Shown: in pieces, positions 61,239 to 64,000 of the stretch | How the letters are laid out: each line of letters starts with the position of its first letter | How positions within the stretch are numbered: the stretch's first letter is position 1 | NCBI GenBank assembly: GCA_030017685.1 | Contig: JASEHH010000001.1 | Span: 62,001-126,000, forward strand | Direction: 5' to 3' | From: Thermodesulfobacteriota bacterium | Lineage (GTDB): Bacteria; Desulfobacterota; BSN033; UBA1163 | Length of the DNA: 64,000 bases | Notes under the pieces: generated by a model | Told to the model about the DNA's origin: nothing | The model's database searches: none | What the model saw: the letters and a program-made list of their open reading frames with translations, nothing else | Program-made: the position numbers and the translations under genes

Positions 61239-64000
61239 TTATATCTAAAAATGTTATTCGGGAAATGCTTATAAAAAATGAGTTGAGTGGTGATGTAAGC
61301 AAGGCTTACAAGCTGAGCAATGCTAAGACCTCAAATAGTGGTTATAGCTTTGGCCAGCCTCAGTGGGATTTGGCAAATAACTCGAGAATAAGAGACCCGC
61401 TCGAAGATATTCTTAAAAAAGCTTCTGGGGCAGACGGCTATCTCATCTTTGATACAAATAAGGATGGAAGTCTCGATGCTAATGAAACGCAAGTAATAAT
61501 TGGCATACAGGATATTGTCAAAATTAAAAACCAAAACCTTACTTCTGAGCAAAAGGAATATATAAATTCTAAAAAAAGCCTTATAGATAGAGCCCTTTCC
61601 AGTAATTACGGAAAGGTAAAGATTGACAATGAATTTGATAATGATCTCGACAGAAAATTATCACGCCTTAATGATCTGTTGAACGAACTAAGGGCGAATG
61701 GTAAGACACAAATTGCTGATTACATAGAAAATAATCCGTTTATGCAGATGGCTCTGGTTGATTATGACAATCAACTCTATATCCAAGGTATTGATGGGAC
61801 TGGAGAGGCGGATGGCCTTTTGCTGCGATATTTCAAAGGAGAGAAAGTGGAGTTGGGTTATGGAAAGGAGGTTCAGATTAGAGGGGAATTTGGGCTTGAA
61901 GACTATTTGAATTTTTATCTCAATACAAAAGAAGGTCAAGATAGGCCGAATGTTTTAGTACGGAGATTCAGCAATATTCTGGAGGATGTTGGGATAAACA
62001 ATATATCGCTTACGCTTCAGGATGCTTTATTTTTAAATATTGATTTAAGAGAACTTCTCGGAGCAAGATACTACAGCATTATTTTTTGGAATAATGATAA
62101 CGTAGGGATGAAGAATCTTATTCTGAAAGCTTTTGGGCTTTATCATAATACTTTTTACCAACAGTATGAAGACTTTTGGGGAAGAATTATGTCACAAGTT
62201 GTATTTATGGGATTTCCTCAACTTCAATTGATGAGGCTACTTGTGGGCACTGCCGCAGCTGCAACGACGGCTCAGGTTCCTCGGGGGGACCCGTTGATAC
62301 TGGATTTAGATGGGGATGGAACCGAAACCATGGGTGTTGCTGATGGGGGTTATTTTGACCATGATGCGAATGGGTTTGCGGAGCAGACCGGGTGGGCGGG
62401 GTCGGATGATGGGTTATTGGTGTGGGATCGGAATGGGGATGGGGTGATCAACAATGGGCGAGAGCTATTCGGAGATCAGACAATATTAAAGACTGGAGCC
62501 AGAGCAGCAAATGGATTTCAGGCATTGGCGGAATGGGATAATAATCTGGATGGAAAGATTGATGTGAATGATTCTGTGTGGATAAATCTGAAGGTTTGGA
62601 GGGACTTTGATGGGGATGGTTATTCTTCCGGGGATGAACTTTATGCATTAAATGATCTCGGTATTATTGCTCTAAATACTGGTTACGCCAGCGTTAATAT
62701 CACTGATCCAAATGGAAACATCCAAACGCTGGCTGGGACTTTTAAAAAGACGGATGAAACTACTGGTCAAATGAATAATTATGCACTAAGGCGTGATACT
62801 ACTTATACGATTGCTAATGAGTGGCTGGAAGTGCCTGCCGCTATTGCATCTCTTCCGGATTTACAGGCTTATGGGAATGTCTATGATTTGCAGCAGGCGA
62901 TGGTGAGGGATGGGAGTGGGCAGTTAAAGACACTGGTTGAGCAATTCATTGTAGCGACAGACATTAGCACACGTAACACGTTAATGGAGCAAATTCTTTT
63001 TAAGTGGACAGGAAGTGATGGGATTAGTCCGACCAGTCGGGGGCCGAATATAGATGCTCGTAAATTGGCGGTATTGGAGAGGTTCTTTGGTGTGGCATTT
63101 GTGGGGGTAGGTGGGGCTAATCCCAATGTCAATGCCGCTGCCTTATTGAATCAGTCTTATAGAGGAATATTTGAGATGTTTTATGCAGGGCTTATGGCGC
63201 AAACTCATCTGAAAGATCTGTACGGTAAGATTACCTACACATGGGATGAGACGACACAATCTTTGAAAGGGGATTTGGCTTCTGTTAAGACTGCACTGGA
63301 GGGTCATTACATATTGGATCCCATTTCCGGAGAAACTCTTGCGGGTGAATTCATCCGTTCTGTCAAGGCGTTTCAAGCTGAAACAATGTTGGGTTTAGAT
63401 GCATTTCGAAGCAATTATACTTTCTCTTTGTTGATAGATTCCTATGGTCCAGCTTCTCAGATCAATGGGACAATTAATAACGACACATTAACCGGGACAT
63501 CGGCTTCGGATGGAATACGTGGGGGTGGTGGGAATGACACGATTTCGGGTGGGGCCGGGGATGATGTGTTACTTGGGCAATCCGGAGATGATGTGATTGA
63601 TGGTGGGGGAGGGGCAGATGTTTTAGTAGGTGGGTCAGGCAATGATGTGTTGGGGGGTGTGAATGGATCGGCTGATCACAGATATTCTAATCCCAATGGC
63701 AATATTTATGAGGGAAGTTCAGGCAATGACATATTGCAAGGGACTCTTAACGGGGATGTTTACAAATTCAACTTAGGGGATGGTGAGGATGTGGTTGTGG
63801 AGTCGCCTTACAATGAGGGGTGGGGAAGCGTTTATTATCCTACTGGCTCAGATATCTTGCGGTTTGGTTCTGGGATCTCCCCTTCAGATATTCAAGTCTT
63901 TCGGTCGGGCAATAATTTAGTCTTTCAGCATATCAATGGGACGGATCGGATGACGGTATATAACTGGTATGGGAATGCCAATGGTTGTTACCAACTGGAG
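61235..64000 (+). CDS. RTX-type calcium-binding repeat protein (3' end beyond window; open for 922 codons)
   Basis: EF-hand-like DTNKDGSLDANE; DPLILDLDGDGTETMG...DGVINNGRELFGDQT; GGxGxDxxx repeats GGGGNDTISGGAGDDVLLGQSGDDVIDGGGGADVLVGGSGNDVL; frame checked at 61451, 62288 and 63536. Confidence 0.85.
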   Translation, partial: MIISKNVIREMLIKNELSGDVSKAYKLSNAKTSNSGYSFGQPQWDLANNSRIRDPLEDILKKASGADGYLIFDTNKDGSLDANETQVIIGIQDIVKIKNQNLTSEQKEYINSKKSLIDRALSSNYGKVKIDNEFDNDLDRKLSRLNDLLNELRANGKTQIADYIENNPFMQMALVDYDNQLYIQGIDGTGEADGLLLRYFKGEKVELGYGKEVQIRGEFGLEDYLNFYLNTKEGQDRPNVLVRRFSNILEDVGINNISLTLQDALFLNIDLRELLGARYYSIIFWNNDNVGMKNLILKAFGLYHNTFYQQYEDFWGRIMSQVVFMGFPQLQLMRLLVGTAAAATTAQVPRGDPLILDLDGDGTETMGVADGGYFDHDANGFAEQTGWAGSDDGLLVWDRNGDGVINNGRELFGDQTILKTGARAANGFQALAEWDNNLDGKIDVNDSVWINLKVWRDFDGDGYSSGDELYALNDLGIIALNTGYASVNITDPNGNIQTLAGTFKKTDETTGQMNNYALRRDTTYTIANEWLEVPAAIASLPDLQAYGNVYDLQQAMVRDGSGQLKTLVEQFIVATDISTRNTLMEQILFKWTGSDGISPTSRGPNIDARKLAVLERFFGVAFVGVGGANPNVNAAALLNQSYRGIFEMFYAGLMAQTHLKDLYGKITYTWDETTQSLKGDLASVKTALEGHYILDPISGETLAGEFIRSVKAFQAETMLGLDAFRSNYTFSLLIDSYGPASQINGTINNDTLTGTSASDGIRGGGGNDTISGGAGDDVLLGQSGDDVIDGGGGADVLVGGSGNDVLGGVNGSADHRYSNPNGNIYEGSSGNDILQGTLNGDVYKFNLGDGEDVVVESPYNEGWGSVYYPTGSDILRFGSGISPSDIQVFRSGNNLVFQHINGTDRMTVYNWYGNANGCYQLE

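Overview
64 kb of a bacterial chromosome, probably from an anaerobic deltaproteobacterium-like (Desulfobacterota) lineage; that placement is inferred from gene content only. (1) Positions 1-~2530 are the distal end of an integron gene-cassette array. Four attC-like sites are complete and a fifth is a left half only. The cassettes are ~0.5-0.66 kb and carry a calcium-binding-family protein, a DinJ/YafQ toxin-antitoxin pair and small unknowns. The R'' box of each attC is the exact reverse complement of the R' box that opens the same cassette. (2) An orphan VapB lies at the array edge. (3) Three complete LIV-type ABC transporter operons (5.5-24.8 kb) are interspersed with an aldehyde:ferredoxin oxidoreductase, a class III (GABA-type) aminotransferase and an Fe-alcohol dehydrogenase. 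A 4-hydroxybutyryl-CoA dehydratase with its full cluster-ligand pattern and acyl-CoA ligases follow, which suggests a GABA/4-hydroxybutyrate-to-crotonyl-CoA route. (4) A housekeeping block on the minus strand: eno, pgsA, dnaB-rplI-rpsR-ssb-rpsF, yajC, tgt, queA; then purM on plus. (5) A polar amino-acid ABC transporter, glycogen phosphorylase, glycerol kinase and a Tat-type dipeptidase. (6) Decayed transposases, and a two-gene unit ending in a large RTX-type protein that runs off the window. Intergenic spaces are rich in short-word hairpin repeats, and there are two near-identical 132-bp MITE-like elements with 6-bp target duplications. No tRNA, rRNA or CRISPR was recognised.
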